Source: TH-plancto1 sp031431195
Lineage (GTDB): Bacteria > Planctomycetota > Planctomycetia > Planctomycetales > Planctomycetaceae
Assembly: GCA_031431195.1 (NCBI GenBank)
Contig: JANPCU010000361.1
Coordinates: 62,001 to 126,000 of the forward strand
DNA length: 64,000 bases
Direction: 5' to 3'
Below the pieces are notes generated by a model. The model was not told the DNA's origin. It saw nothing but the letters and a program-made list of their open reading frames with translations, and made no database searches. Numbering within the stretch: position 1 is the stretch's first letter; each line of letters begins with the position of its first letter. Shown here one piece after another: positions 42,336-51,079 of the stretch. Position numbers and translations under genes: made by a program.

Positions 42336-43208
42336 ATGAGTTCATCTCGCTCAAGCAAAAAGTCGACCGGGTCTCGGAAGAAACGCCGGTCCGCTAATGA
42401 CTTCGCTAAGAGGTGTCTATTGGCATCGTTGGCAATCTGTTTGATTGGAGCGATTTGCTATGGAGCTTATCTCGGAGTCCAGAAAGCGATCGAGATCGTC
42501 GGTTCTGGTCAAGACGCTCGTACACCAACAGGGGAGCCCGCCGTAACCGCTGCTGCGAAACCGTGGCCTCTTCCAGCTGGAACCCCTGAAGCAGGCCTCT
42601 ATGGCACTCACTCAGAGCCAATTGAACCAGCGAACCGCGAGACGCGGCGTCTTCCATTGCGTCGACGCAAGACCGACCCCCTGGTGCAACTGACCAATGC
42701 GCGTATCGAAGATTGGATCCCTCCCGCCCTTCCCAATCTTCCACCCGAAGTCGCTGCAAAACTCAATGCTGCACGCCCTAAACCATTACACCCACAAAAA
42801 GTTCTTCGAGTCGATGTGACCCCGATCGAGTGGAATACTCCTCCCGATAATCTCGAAGTCGTACACGGAGCCTTTGACAATACTCCCAGAGGAGTCCGTC
42901 TAAATAAAGGGCAATTGGCAGCGATGAAATTGGGACAATCGACTACCGTTGAGATCGTGTTTGCGAACGAGCGCCCGAATCTGCAAATCTATGCTGTCAC
43001 ATCGGATGACCGCTATCGCACGGTGGATGGAACGACGGTCTCTGGAGTGAACAACTTGGCACCTACAGGATGGCCGCTCAACTTCAAAGTATCAAATACT
43101 CTGTTTGTCGGGACACCATTCGCAGGCCATATGCCACGCGAATGGCATCCGGATGAACTCGCATTATTGATCACCACTGGAGGGGAAGCGGTTATTATTT
43201 TTCAGTAG
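42336..43208 (+). CDS. Single-pass membrane protein of unknown function
   Basis: 290 residues from ATG 42336, with AAGAGG as ribosome site. A basic Ser/Lys/Arg N-terminus (SSRSSKKSTGSRKKRRSAND) precedes one membrane helix (LLASLAICLIGAICYGAYLG), so the bulk lies outside. The outer part has a Pro-rich linker and a beta-rich end (TVEIVFANERPNLQIYAVTS; FVGTPFAGHMPREWHPDE). Base composition is slightly richer in A+T than its neighbours. I do not recognise a family. Confidence 0.7.
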   Translation: MSSSRSSKKSTGSRKKRRSANDFAKRCLLASLAICLIGAICYGAYLGVQKAIEIVGSGQDARTPTGEPAVTAAAKPWPLPAGTPEAGLYGTHSEPIEPANRETRRLPLRRRKTDPLVQLTNARIEDWIPPALPNLPPEVAAKLNAARPKPLHPQKVLRVDVTPIEWNTPPDNLEVVHGAFDNTPRGVRLNKGQLAAMKLGQSTTVEIVFANERPNLQIYAVTSDDRYRTVDGTTVSGVNNLAPTGWPLNFKVSNTLFVGTPFAGHMPREWHPDELALLITTGGEAVIIFQ

Positions 43209-43246
43209 TCATCCCTTGGTCCGGGCGTTCTCCAGGAGCGTTTTCG

Positions 43247-43471
43247 ATGAATCTGAGTGCTGTTTCTGTGTTCGACCTGAGTCCGTCCGAAAAGATTCAG
43301 TTGGTGGAGGATCTCTGGGACGATCTGGCTGCTACTCCGTCTGACGTTCCCGTGTTGGACTGGCAACTGGCGGAACTGGAGCGCCGGAAGGCCAACCTGA
43401 TGAGCCATCCGACGTCTGGGCTCGCCTGGGACGAAGTGCTGCGGAGGGTCCGGAGTCGTCATGGCCGCTGA
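43247..43471 (+). CDS. Addiction-module antitoxin component
   Basis: 74 residues of the putative addiction module family (TIGR02574 style): FDLSPSEKIQLVEDLWDDLA and WQLAELERRKANLMSHPTSG, LAWDEVLRRVR. Antitoxins of this type pair with RelE/ParE toxins. The reading frame is intact and overlaps the start of the toxin relic by 11 bp. ATG 43247 has GGAG upstream. Confidence 0.85.
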   Translation: MNLSAVSVFDLSPSEKIQLVEDLWDDLAATPSDVPVLDWQLAELERRKANLMSHPTSGLAWDEVLRRVRSRHGR

Positions 43472-43759
43472 ACTGGTCATCGCTTCAGAAGCCGAACAAG
43501 ATCTCGACAAGCGTACGGATGGTACGAGGACCAGCGGGCTGGCTTGGGTGAAGAATTCTTGAGCTGTGTAGATGCTTCTGTCCAGGCCATTTGTCGCATG
43601 CCTGAGATGCATGCCATGGTCCACAAGGAGTACCGTCGCGCGCTGGTGCGGCGTTTTCCCTACGCGGTCTTCTATGAACAGATGGAAGGGATCGTCACGA
43701 TCATCTGCGTGTTCCATACATCGCGACGGCCCCAGAATTGGCGTCAGCGTCTCCCGTAA
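43461..43759 (+). pseudogene. RelE/ParE-family toxin, frameshifted
   Basis: ATG 43461 starts MAAELVIASEAEQDLD, then the frame is lost at about 43505-43510, where one base is missing. The rest continues in the next frame as AYGWYEDQRAGLGEEFLSC, then YRRALVRRFPYAVFYEQMEG and VFHTSRRPQNWRQRLP, a normal ParE/RelE C-terminus. In the ATG frame a stop follows after 33 codons. Without correction the toxin is inactive, leaving an antitoxin alone. A sequencing or assembly error is the main alternative. Confidence 0.82.
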
Positions 43760-43787
43760 GCGGCAAGCTGGTTCGTGCGGGCGGGGG

Positions 43788-44471
43788 TTAGGGGAGGCCC
43801 CACAGCGTCTCATCCACGCTCGTCAGTCGTGCGGCCTTCGCAGCCTCTCGCAGTTTGCCGACGAGGAACTGCTTGTGGTTGGCGACGGTCTGCTCGCTGA
43901 TCCCGAGTTGAGCGGCGACCTCTTTGTTGGCCAGCCCGCGCACGAGCAACAGCTCCAGGCACTTCAGCCGTTCCAGTTCGCCGCTGCGCCGCCAGGCCTC
44001 GATCTGCTTCCGCAGGCAGTCGGCCAGCACCAGCTCTTCGGTCTCGCGGTGTTCGCGGCTGCGGGCGATGCTGCTGGCGCGGCGGGCCCGGTGGCTGGGG
44101 GCGGAGGGTTCCTGACCATCGTCACCGATCACGGGGACCAGCAGCGGACGCCGACCGGTTTGCCTGAGCCGGTCGGTCAGCTTGTGGGCACAGATCGCAA
44201 ACAGGAACGCCTGGAGCGGTGTCGACGGGTCGTAGTTCGGCAGTGCAGACAAGAACCCGATGAACGTCTCCTGCACCACATCTTCGGCCAGTTGCCGGTC
44301 CTTCAGCCGACTGGTCGCGAACGCCAGCAGCCGCCCCTCGTACTCGTCGATGAGCCGCTGCCACGCCGCGGCTTCGCCCTGGCGAATGCGGGTGAGGAGG
44401 ACATGATCGGAAGAGGAAGGGACAAGGGGCAAAGGCGGGCTTATGGTTGAGGGTTTAAGGTTGATCGACAA
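43788..44471 (-). CDS. ECF-like sigma factor with LuxR-type helix-turn-helix
   Basis: 227 residues from TTG 44471. Region 2: AAWQRLIDEYEGRLLAFATS, AEDVVQETFIGFLSALPNYD. The C-terminal part is ELLLVRGLANKEVAAQLGIS then EQTVANHKQFLVGKL, a region 4 resembling a LuxR/GerE helix-turn-helix. The N-terminal ~15 residues (SINLKPSTISPP) are encoded by GGTTGAG-type repeat sequence, so the true start could be the TTG at 44432. A hairpin CCCAGTGGT-TGCC-ACCACTGGG (about 44474-44495) lies just upstream. Confidence 0.88.
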   Translation of the reverse strand: MSINLKPSTISPPLPLVPSSSDHVLLTRIRQGEAAAWQRLIDEYEGRLLAFATSRLKDRQLAEDVVQETFIGFLSALPNYDPSTPLQAFLFAICAHKLTDRLRQTGRRPLLVPVIGDDGQEPSAPSHRARRASSIARSREHRETEELVLADCLRKQIEAWRRSGELERLKCLELLLVRGLANKEVAAQLGISEQTVANHKQFLVGKLREAAKAARLTSVDETLWGLP

Positions 44472-44510
44472 AGCCCAGTGGTTGCCACCACTGGGGTTTC
44501 CGCGAGTGAC

Positions 44511-44545
44511 TCACTTGAGCAATCTTAGATAGAACTCCACAAAAA
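44511..44545 (-). other. Duplicated 3' end of the dipeptidase gene
   Basis: On the minus strand this reads GTGGAGTTCTATCTAAGATT then GCTCAAGTGA, that is VEFYLRLLK-stop. The dipeptidase itself ends VEFYLRALK-stop at 44658-44687. Fourteen to fifteen bases (TTTGTGGAGTTCTA) are identical and the rest partly diverged. The 100-bp palindrome at 44549-44648 lies exactly between the two ends. Confidence 0.75.
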
Positions 44546-44548
44546 AAT

Positions 44549-44648
44549 GTAGGGTGGGACCAGCCGCTTTGGGCGCAGGCCCACGGATTCGTGAACACAC
44601 ATCGCACGTGGTGGGCCTGCGATCCAGAGCGAGCTGGTCCCACCCGAC
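44549..44648. repeat. 100-bp palindromic repeat, copy 2
   Basis: Left arm GTAGGGTGGGACCAGCCGCT is identical to copy 1 at 16417. Right arm GAGCTGGTCCCACCCGAC is slightly diverged. Same length (100 bp) as copy 1, with a different centre. Lies directly downstream of the dipeptidase stop. Confidence 0.87.
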
Positions 44649-44657
44649 TTCACGAAT

Positions 44658-45737
44658 TCACTTCAATGCCCGCAGGTAGAACTCCACAAAGTTCCGGTGG
44701 AAGATCTTCGCGATGTCGTCGCTGGAATAGCCGCGTTTCTCGAAGGTCTCTGTCATGTGAATCACATCGGCGATCGTATCGAGATCACCCGGCGATTGTT
44801 CGCGTCCGTACCCGCCGTCGAGGTCGGTGCCAATGCCGCAGTGGTTGGCGTTTCCCGCGAGTTGGCAGATGTGGTCGATGTGGTCGACGACCTTCTCCAT
44901 CGGCACATCGGCAGAAGGGGTCACGTACTTCTTGTAGCCGGGAACGATCATCCAGTTGTCGAACGCTGCCCCGATGACCGCTCCCCGCTGGATCAGGGCC
45001 TTGATCTGGTCATCATCCAGCTGGCGATCGCCGGGGACGAGGGCGCGGCAGTTGTGGTGGCTGGCGAGGACCGGGCCGCTGAAGAGGTCGAGAGCCTCCC
45101 AGAATGACTGGTCGGCGAGGTGCGTCGCGTCGAGCAGCATCCCGAAGCGGTCCATCTCCTTCAGCAGTTCGTGCCCGTCGGCGGTGAGTCCGCCGACGCT
45201 GCCGGTGCCGTGGCAATACTCGTTCGGGCCGTAGTGCGCGGGGCCGACGATACGCAGGCCCCAATCGAACCACTGCTGGACCTGGGCCGGTTCTTGGATC
45301 GGCGGCGCTCCCTCCATGCTGAGTATAAATCCCAGCGGCGGGTCGGACGAGACATCGTTGGGCTGGGCTGCAATCGCAGCTTGCCAGCGATCGTACTCGC
45401 GCTGGAGCGTGGCCTTGTCGGAGATCTCGACGAGGACGCCCTTGCGAACGAATGCCCGGTAGTAGGCCAATTGCCCGAGAGCCATTGCATGCGCCGCCTC
45501 GCGCGATTGATAGAACGTCAACTCTTTCTGCTTGCGGTGGAGGCGAGGCAAAAGCGTCGCGACACACAGACCGATGCGACCCTTGTGCATCTCCGGAAAC
45601 GAGACCGTGCAGTCGCCGGGCACGATCTCCGGGAAGTGCTTCTCGAACTCCCGAATCTTCTCACACGGCAATTCCAGATTGCGGTTCCACTCGACCCCGT
45701 TCCAGGCCAGGTCGAGGTGGGCATCGAAAATCAGCAT
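44658..45737 (-). CDS. Membrane dipeptidase family protein (M19)
   Basis: 359 residues from ATG 45737 (MLIFDAHLDLAWNGVEW), with GGAG upstream. M19 zinc site: FDAHLDLA (His-x-Asp), SMEGAPP (bridging Glu), LDATHLADQSFW and LASHHNCRAL (His). C-terminal GIGTDLDGGYGREQSPGD is also family-typical. Hydrolyses dipeptides, often with D- or beta-residues. No signal peptide, unlike eukaryotic relatives. The frame reaches 20 codons upstream without conservation. Its 3' end is duplicated beyond the adjacent palindrome. Confidence 0.93.
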   Translation of the reverse strand: MLIFDAHLDLAWNGVEWNRNLELPCEKIREFEKHFPEIVPGDCTVSFPEMHKGRIGLCVATLLPRLHRKQKELTFYQSREAAHAMALGQLAYYRAFVRKGVLVEISDKATLQREYDRWQAAIAAQPNDVSSDPPLGFILSMEGAPPIQEPAQVQQWFDWGLRIVGPAHYGPNEYCHGTGSVGGLTADGHELLKEMDRFGMLLDATHLADQSFWEALDLFSGPVLASHHNCRALVPGDRQLDDDQIKALIQRGAVIGAAFDNWMIVPGYKKYVTPSADVPMEKVVDHIDHICQLAGNANHCGIGTDLDGGYGREQSPGDLDTIADVIHMTETFEKRGYSSDDIAKIFHRNFVEFYLRALK

Positions 45738-46062
45738 CGGAAGCTCCGGGGGATCGTGGAGGAGTGAGCGGCAGCGGGAGTCTGCATCTCCGGTCAACTT
45801 GACGGCAAATCACTGCCGGTCCACCATAAACCCTGAACCAGAATCCCTCAACCCTCCCCGGCAGTTCCTGCCATTCCGGTCTCCGAATTCCGGACATTTC
45901 CGGGGTTGCAATTGCAGCTGACAGCCAGTCTGACATACACGACATCAAGCGAAATTCTGTTCGCACCCCTGACCGTCCACTCTCTGGCAAGGCAGATCCA
46001 TTCGCCCGTCCTCGGCCACTTCCCTGTTCTCTCGCCGCGAGGCCCTGCTCTGGGGTTGCTCG
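45738..46062. other. Divergent intergenic region, no gene seen
   Basis: About 325 bp between the dipeptidase and the lipoprotein-like gene. AACCCTGAACC and CCCTCAACCCTCC near 45828-45855 resemble the GGTTGAG heptamer repeats. The last ~90 bp are open in the frame of the next gene and may include its true start. Confidence 0.4.
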
Positions 46063-46845
46063 TTGTTATTGCCGGGATGCCAGGGACTGTTTTCCCGCAA
46101 AGATCAAAAGTCCGAGATCGACATCGCGGGCCAGCTGCTCAAGCCAATTCCTCAGATGAAGGACGGCATCCGTCTGGATGTTTTTCGGGTCGACCGGCAT
46201 GTGGGTGATCCCCGGATTGGGGAGTCGATGTGGAAGGCCGTCAGCCAAGGAGGATCGCTCGATCCGGCGACGATCCGCCGCCTGAACGAGCATGGGTTCC
46301 GCTTTGGGACCGTTCCAGCGAATCCTCCCGTGTCGCTCCAGTCGCTGATCCTGGCGACCAAATCGGGCTCTGCCGAGCGCACGCACCATGAATCGATGGC
46401 CTTTCCGACGGGGGGGCAGGCGATTCTGGATGTGATGCCGCTTCCCGAGGGGATGGACATTGTCATCCCCGGCCCCGAAGGAAGTCGCCCACTCACTCTG
46501 CATGCCGCCAAGGCGGTCTTGAACATCCGGGCAGACAAAATCGAAGATGGCTGGGCGCGTTTGGAAGTCGTGCCGGAAATCCACCACGGCGAAGTGACCA
46601 ATCGTCCCGTGGCCGGTGAGAGCGAATGGATGTTGAGGAATTCACAAGCTGTGGAACCACTGTACCAGTTCAAATTTCACGTCGAGCTGAATCGCGGAGA
46701 GATGGCCGTCGTGGGACTCCATGATCAGGCGAAATCGCCTGTCGGACGGTGGTTCTTCCGGAACCAGCTGGAGGCCGCCCTGGAACGGGTGATGATGATT
46801 CGCATGGCCGATGTGTTCACCGTACAGGGGCAATCTGTCGGGTGA
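46063..46845 (+). CDS. Probable lipoprotein of unknown function
   Basis: 260 residues from TTG 46063. The frame is open back to 45973, and LFSRREALLWGCSLLLPGC reads like a lipoprotein signal with lipobox LLPGC. The true start may therefore be an upstream non-ATG codon such as CTG at 46024. The mature part is beta-rich (SRPLTLHAAKAVLNIRADKI; WARLEVVPEIHHGEVTNRPV; FKFHVELNRGEMAVVGL). I do not recognise it. It converges on the seven-gene run with a hairpin between. Confidence 0.7.
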   Translation: MLLPGCQGLFSRKDQKSEIDIAGQLLKPIPQMKDGIRLDVFRVDRHVGDPRIGESMWKAVSQGGSLDPATIRRLNEHGFRFGTVPANPPVSLQSLILATKSGSAERTHHESMAFPTGGQAILDVMPLPEGMDIVIPGPEGSRPLTLHAAKAVLNIRADKIEDGWARLEVVPEIHHGEVTNRPVAGESEWMLRNSQAVEPLYQFKFHVELNRGEMAVVGLHDQAKSPVGRWFFRNQLEAALERVMMIRMADVFTVQGQSVG

Positions 46846-46857
46846 CGGGCAATGTTC

Positions 46858-46915
46858 CGGTCGCGTGGGCTTTAGCCACGCGCGAGTGTGACACCCAGGA
46901 ATCGTGAGCTAAAGC
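46858..46915. terminator. Inverted repeat between convergent genes
   Basis: CGTGGGCTTTAGC at about 46864 pairs with GCTAAAGCCCACG at about 46909. A likely bidirectional terminator, also a recurring planctomycete repeat type by my recollection. Confidence 0.6.
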
Positions 46916-46920
46916 CCACG

Positions 46921-48486
46921 TTACTTGGCCTTCTTCTCTTCGGCGATCTCGACGTGAAACTCTTTGACCTTCAAGGGGTCGAGGTGCAGGATGGCTGTGT
47001 CGGTAATTGTTTTGCACATTCGCACGATGCGGGATTCCTGAGCGCGGTCCTTGTTCTGTTTGGCCACTTGGACCGCTGGGTTCTTGAGGGCCTCAATCCG
47101 GGCCAGGAACTGCTCCAGGTTGGGGAGTGCGTCGACCTGTTTCTCCAGATCGGCTACGGAATTCCAATCGGCTTTCTTGGCGGCACCTCGAGCCCGGGCC
47201 ATGATGACCGCGCGTCGCGCCACGAGGTCGACCAGTTCACTCTCCAGCAGTTCCGTCTCGGCCTCGACAGTGAGCCGAGGGGAGTCGTCCGGGGCCTCTA
47301 AAACCAGCCGGGCCACATGTCCGGGGTAGACAGGAGCTTTGGCCAGTGGTGCGAGCCCGCTATAGGCGATCAAGTAGCGGATCGGCTTTTCCGGATCGGC
47401 GGGCAGGACGATGGTGCCATCTCGATCGGTCCGCAGAGTGACTCGATCGGTCACTTTGTCATCCTTGGTTTCCAGACGATCGAGGACTTCGACCCGGTAG
47501 CCCGCCATCGGAGATTGAGGCTTGCCGCGCGGGATGACCTGCACCTGCGTCTGCGACAACATCGGGCGTATTTTCAAACCCAACATCTCCATCCGGCGAC
47601 GACTGCCAGCCAGTGGAGCCTTGAAGGCCGAGATGATTGTCCCTTCCAGATATCCCCGTTCGACCAAGTCCATCCGGATCGTAGTCCACGGGATGTGCTG
47701 CATGCGCTTCAGTTCGCGGTTCTTCCCCAGATGCCGTACAAATGTGGTCACATGATCGCCAGCCGCGTAAGGCACTAAACTGAGATCCGGAGGCAGATAT
47801 TCACCACCTCGAATTCGCAGTTCGACTCGATTCTCGACGACCTTTTCAATCGAGACCAGCGGGCGAAACAGCTCGAACACCAGACCCGCTGCCAGAGCGG
47901 GCACGAGTCTTCGGTCAAATGTCGTGCGGTCCAGAATCGATGTCACCGTCTGCGAAGCGCTGTCCCACTCCACTCCAGAGAGCCGATATTCCGACCCGCT
48001 CCGATCCAGTGTGAGTGAGAAATGCTTCTCCACCGAGTGGGAATTGAGAGCCACATTCCAAGATTCGGCAGTTCTCTGGGACAGCATGGCCCGGCTCAGC
48101 GGCTCTCCCGCTGGAGCGACACGGACATCGCATCGCCACCAGATCCCAATCCGCGAAGTCACCAGACCTCGCAGTTGATCGACCATGCGCTGGGCGTCTC
48201 GGTCTGGAAAACCCGCTTCGGAGTCCACTCCCAGTGAGATTGAAACCCGGTACACCTGCTGGTCGTAGGGAATGACGACGGGCTTCGGGACGACGACCGG
48301 TTTCCGCAGGTCTTTCGTCTGTAGATCTGTCGGGGCGAGTGCAGGGGCAACCGGTACGGGCGCAGCTGCTGCTGATGCTGCGCTCGCAGGTTCCTGTGCC
48401 CGCGCGGACTCCGAGTTCGCTGGGGACAGCTGAACTGCCACGGCAATCATCGTCGTCAAGACCCAGCGAGTTGCCGTCGATTTCAT
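46921..48486 (-). CDS. Exported protein of unknown function, last gene of the ExbB/ExbD run
   Basis: 521 residues from ATG 48486 with GGGAGTGGGAA upstream. Signal peptide (WVLTTMIAVAVQLSPANSES). A Pro/Val/Ala-rich linker follows, then beta-rich domains (VYRVSISLGVDSEAGFPDRD; LIAYSGLAPLAKAPVYPGHV) and a helical, Lys/Arg-rich C-terminus (VARRAVIMARARGAAKKADW). No family recognised. Seventy bp downstream of the solute-binding-like gene on the same strand, hence probably periplasmic partner of the envelope machine. Confidence 0.78.
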   Translation of the reverse strand: MKSTATRWVLTTMIAVAVQLSPANSESARAQEPASAASAAAAPVPVAPALAPTDLQTKDLRKPVVVPKPVVIPYDQQVYRVSISLGVDSEAGFPDRDAQRMVDQLRGLVTSRIGIWWRCDVRVAPAGEPLSRAMLSQRTAESWNVALNSHSVEKHFSLTLDRSGSEYRLSGVEWDSASQTVTSILDRTTFDRRLVPALAAGLVFELFRPLVSIEKVVENRVELRIRGGEYLPPDLSLVPYAAGDHVTTFVRHLGKNRELKRMQHIPWTTIRMDLVERGYLEGTIISAFKAPLAGSRRRMEMLGLKIRPMLSQTQVQVIPRGKPQSPMAGYRVEVLDRLETKDDKVTDRVTLRTDRDGTIVLPADPEKPIRYLIAYSGLAPLAKAPVYPGHVARLVLEAPDDSPRLTVEAETELLESELVDLVARRAVIMARARGAAKKADWNSVADLEKQVDALPNLEQFLARIEALKNPAVQVAKQNKDRAQESRIVRMCKTITDTAILHLDPLKVKEFHVEIAEEKKAK

Positions 48487-48556
48487 TTCCCACTCCCCAC
48501 ATGTCCCCGAACTGAGTCCCACAGGGACCGCAATTCCATTGAGCAGACTTCCGGCA

Positions 48557-51022
48557 TCACTGACCCGTGAACCAGGCTTCCAACGTCCAGCGATCGACCG
48601 AGTCGTAACAGTGCATGGGAAGAGGCGGAAACCCCCGGACGTTCTTCCGCACCACCATAAAGTTGTCGACTTCAAACAGCGGCAAATAGGCCGCATCCAC
48701 TGACAGTCGCCGATGCAACTCTTGTGACTGAGTCACCACGCGAGTCCAATCCGCCGTCCGGTCGAGTTCCATCAGCTGTTGCCGGAGCCAGTCTGGCTTG
48801 CTGGTCAAGTCATTCAAATTCGCCCGTGGATTCACGGTGACAATTGGCCACCAATCAACCACCGGTTCCGGCAGAATTCCGACGCGATAGATGAGGTCAT
48901 ACTTGGCTTGTGGCCCTTCCTCATCGGGGACCAGTTCGACAGTAATCCCAATTTTCTTCCAGCTGCGAATCATGGACAGAGCGGCCGCTCTTTCAGTGAC
49001 GGAAGGCGGGGCGACCATTCGCAGAGTGGGTATCTGCTGATCTTTGGGGGCGAGAGCCTGGCTGGCCGCGACCGACATGGCGAGGGCGGCGGAGAGATCG
49101 TACTTCAGAGGGCGAGCGAGCAGGCTGTTGCCATAGCTCTCACGGGGAAACGGGGACTCGATCAAGCGGCCATGAGCCGCTGTCGTATCGCGCAGGATCA
49201 CATCCTTCAGTAACTGATCCCGCTGGATGCTGTAAGCCAGAGCCCGGCGCAGTTCGCGGCTCTTGCCCGCCGGGCTGTTGGGATGAAACAGAACCAGGTG
49301 CGTCGTGGGCACGGCATAGGGCAGGATAAAGAAATTCTTGAGCACCTCTGCGTCGGCTTGCAATCTCCTCACGTGCCAGTCAGGCAGGTTTGGGGCCATC
49401 GAAATCTCGCCCCGCAGCAGGGCCTGCACCACGCGGTCATGGCTGGGGTATTTGTGTTCCACCACTTCCGAAGTGTGGTACAGCTGGAGTCCGGTGGGTT
49501 CCATGCGGCCCCGGCGGAAGACCGTCTGCTCGGGCTCGTCCTGCACGATCTTGAAGCCCGTATCTTCAGCGGTGTCATCTACCTGCGTCGGTGGGTAGAT
49601 CCCGGCGAAGATGGCCTCGATGCGGGACGGCACCCGCTGAAACGTGATGGTGAACTCCGTAGGCGACTGGACTTTGATCGAGCGAATGAGCCCCGCCAGT
49701 CGTTCATCGAACTCGGAGTTCTCGGGCTGTGTCCGTTCCAACAACATCTGCACGACAGTCGGAGCATCCAGCAGCGGCTGAGATTCCCAGGGCTGGCGGT
49801 TCTGCCTGAGTTCGAACCGCATGCGCCGACCAAGGTCGAGTGGCTCCCACTCATTAAAGTAGCGTGAGCGGTACTGGGCGGTCCCCCGCTGCATGCGGTC
49901 CAGAGAGAAGAGCGGAATCCGGTGCAGGTTCTCTTCACGCAATTCGGCGTCGACCGCCAGGGGATAAGAACTCGCCTCCCCGGTCAGACGCACGACGCCC
50001 ACATGGAGTCGCTGGTAGCGCTCGACCATCGGCTTGTGACGAGCCTTGAGATTCTTCAGCTTCGGCCACATCAGGGCCGCCATTTCGGCGAGGGCGGGGG
50101 CCTCTTCAAACCGGCCTGCTTTGTACGCTTCCTCCGCCTGGGCAAGCTTCTCAAGACTCCGCTGCTCCAGTCCATTGGAGATCGTCGCCACCTGCGGATT
50201 TTCCGGATACAGCGAACGCAGTCGCTCCAGATGATGGTGAGCCTGTGGATAGTCCTCTTTCTCGGCAGCTGCCAGGGCGAGCGTCTGCAGCACGTTACCA
50301 ATCTGCTCACTGACACCTGGGAAATCTTTCTGGAGGGTATGGAGTTCTTCCAGAGGAACCAGCGCATCCTCTAACCGTCCGGCGTCCATGCGGATCTGGG
50401 CATCCGCCATCAACAGCCCTCCTCGCTTCTCGCCCAAGCCTGGCCAGTCGGGAACGTTCTCCAGCATCCAGTTCAGAAATTCCAAAGCGACATCAATGTT
50501 TCCCTCCTTCGCGAGGAGTTCCATCCGGCGGAGCATCAGATCCTCGTGATGCACAATCTGAAGGACCTGCTTGACCGGAATGCGATATTCCGGCGTTTCT
50601 TTCTCGCCGGGAACCGTGACATACAGGAAATTCAAATTCAGGATTTCCACCTCCAGTTTGTCCAGTTCCGCTCCTTTGAGTCCGGGCTTCTGCTTCTTCT
50701 TTTCTTCCAGAGTGGCTTGTTGCTTGGTCAAAGTGTCGGGACGGGGGGCGAGTGATTCGACCACCAAGACTCGGTGACTCTCCAGCACGACCCAGTCACG
50801 CAAAGGACCGTTGATCAGCGCCGCAGCTTCCGGGACCGCCATGTCTTCGTACAGGGGCAGGTCACTTTCCGTCTTCACGGACGGAGCCATGGGAGATTCA
50901 GCAGTGGGTGCCTCAGCCGCCGGAGCCTCTGCCGGTGCTGCTTCTTGAGCCCACCCCACAGCTGCCAAGCCGTCGATGTTGAGAAGACCCAGACACCAGA
51001 TTGTGATCCATCTCCCGACCAT
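48557..51022 (-). CDS. Exported TPR / family-5 solute-binding-like protein
   Basis: 821 residues from ATG 51022, with GGAAGG ahead. An alternative TTG lies 11 codons upstream. Signal peptide (WITIWCLGLLNIDGLAAVGW). Ala/Glu/Pro linker, then a TPR-like helical region at about 170-330 (DVALEFLNWMLENVPDWPGL; YPQAHHHLERLRSLYPENPQ), then a domain resembling family-5 extracellular solute-binding proteins (LRRALAYSIQRDQLLKDVIL; MIRSWKKIGITVELVPDEEG). That family normally feeds peptide/nickel ABC transporters, yet no ABC genes are near. In this operon it may present a ligand to the ExbB/ExbD machine. Confidence 0.82.
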   Translation of the reverse strand: MVGRWITIWCLGLLNIDGLAAVGWAQEAAPAEAPAAEAPTAESPMAPSVKTESDLPLYEDMAVPEAAALINGPLRDWVVLESHRVLVVESLAPRPDTLTKQQATLEEKKKQKPGLKGAELDKLEVEILNLNFLYVTVPGEKETPEYRIPVKQVLQIVHHEDLMLRRMELLAKEGNIDVALEFLNWMLENVPDWPGLGEKRGGLLMADAQIRMDAGRLEDALVPLEELHTLQKDFPGVSEQIGNVLQTLALAAAEKEDYPQAHHHLERLRSLYPENPQVATISNGLEQRSLEKLAQAEEAYKAGRFEEAPALAEMAALMWPKLKNLKARHKPMVERYQRLHVGVVRLTGEASSYPLAVDAELREENLHRIPLFSLDRMQRGTAQYRSRYFNEWEPLDLGRRMRFELRQNRQPWESQPLLDAPTVVQMLLERTQPENSEFDERLAGLIRSIKVQSPTEFTITFQRVPSRIEAIFAGIYPPTQVDDTAEDTGFKIVQDEPEQTVFRRGRMEPTGLQLYHTSEVVEHKYPSHDRVVQALLRGEISMAPNLPDWHVRRLQADAEVLKNFFILPYAVPTTHLVLFHPNSPAGKSRELRRALAYSIQRDQLLKDVILRDTTAAHGRLIESPFPRESYGNSLLARPLKYDLSAALAMSVAASQALAPKDQQIPTLRMVAPPSVTERAAALSMIRSWKKIGITVELVPDEEGPQAKYDLIYRVGILPEPVVDWWPIVTVNPRANLNDLTSKPDWLRQQLMELDRTADWTRVVTQSQELHRRLSVDAAYLPLFEVDNFMVVRKNVRGFPPLPMHCYDSVDRWTLEAWFTGQ

Positions 51023-51079
51023 CGGGCACGACCTTCCAGACAAGTCATTGAACAAGACTCAGACCTACGATCGACTCGC

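Noticed and set aside
48557..51022. Peptide ABC transporter operon
   Set aside because: Only the solute-binding-like domain is present; there are no permease or ATPase genes in the run.
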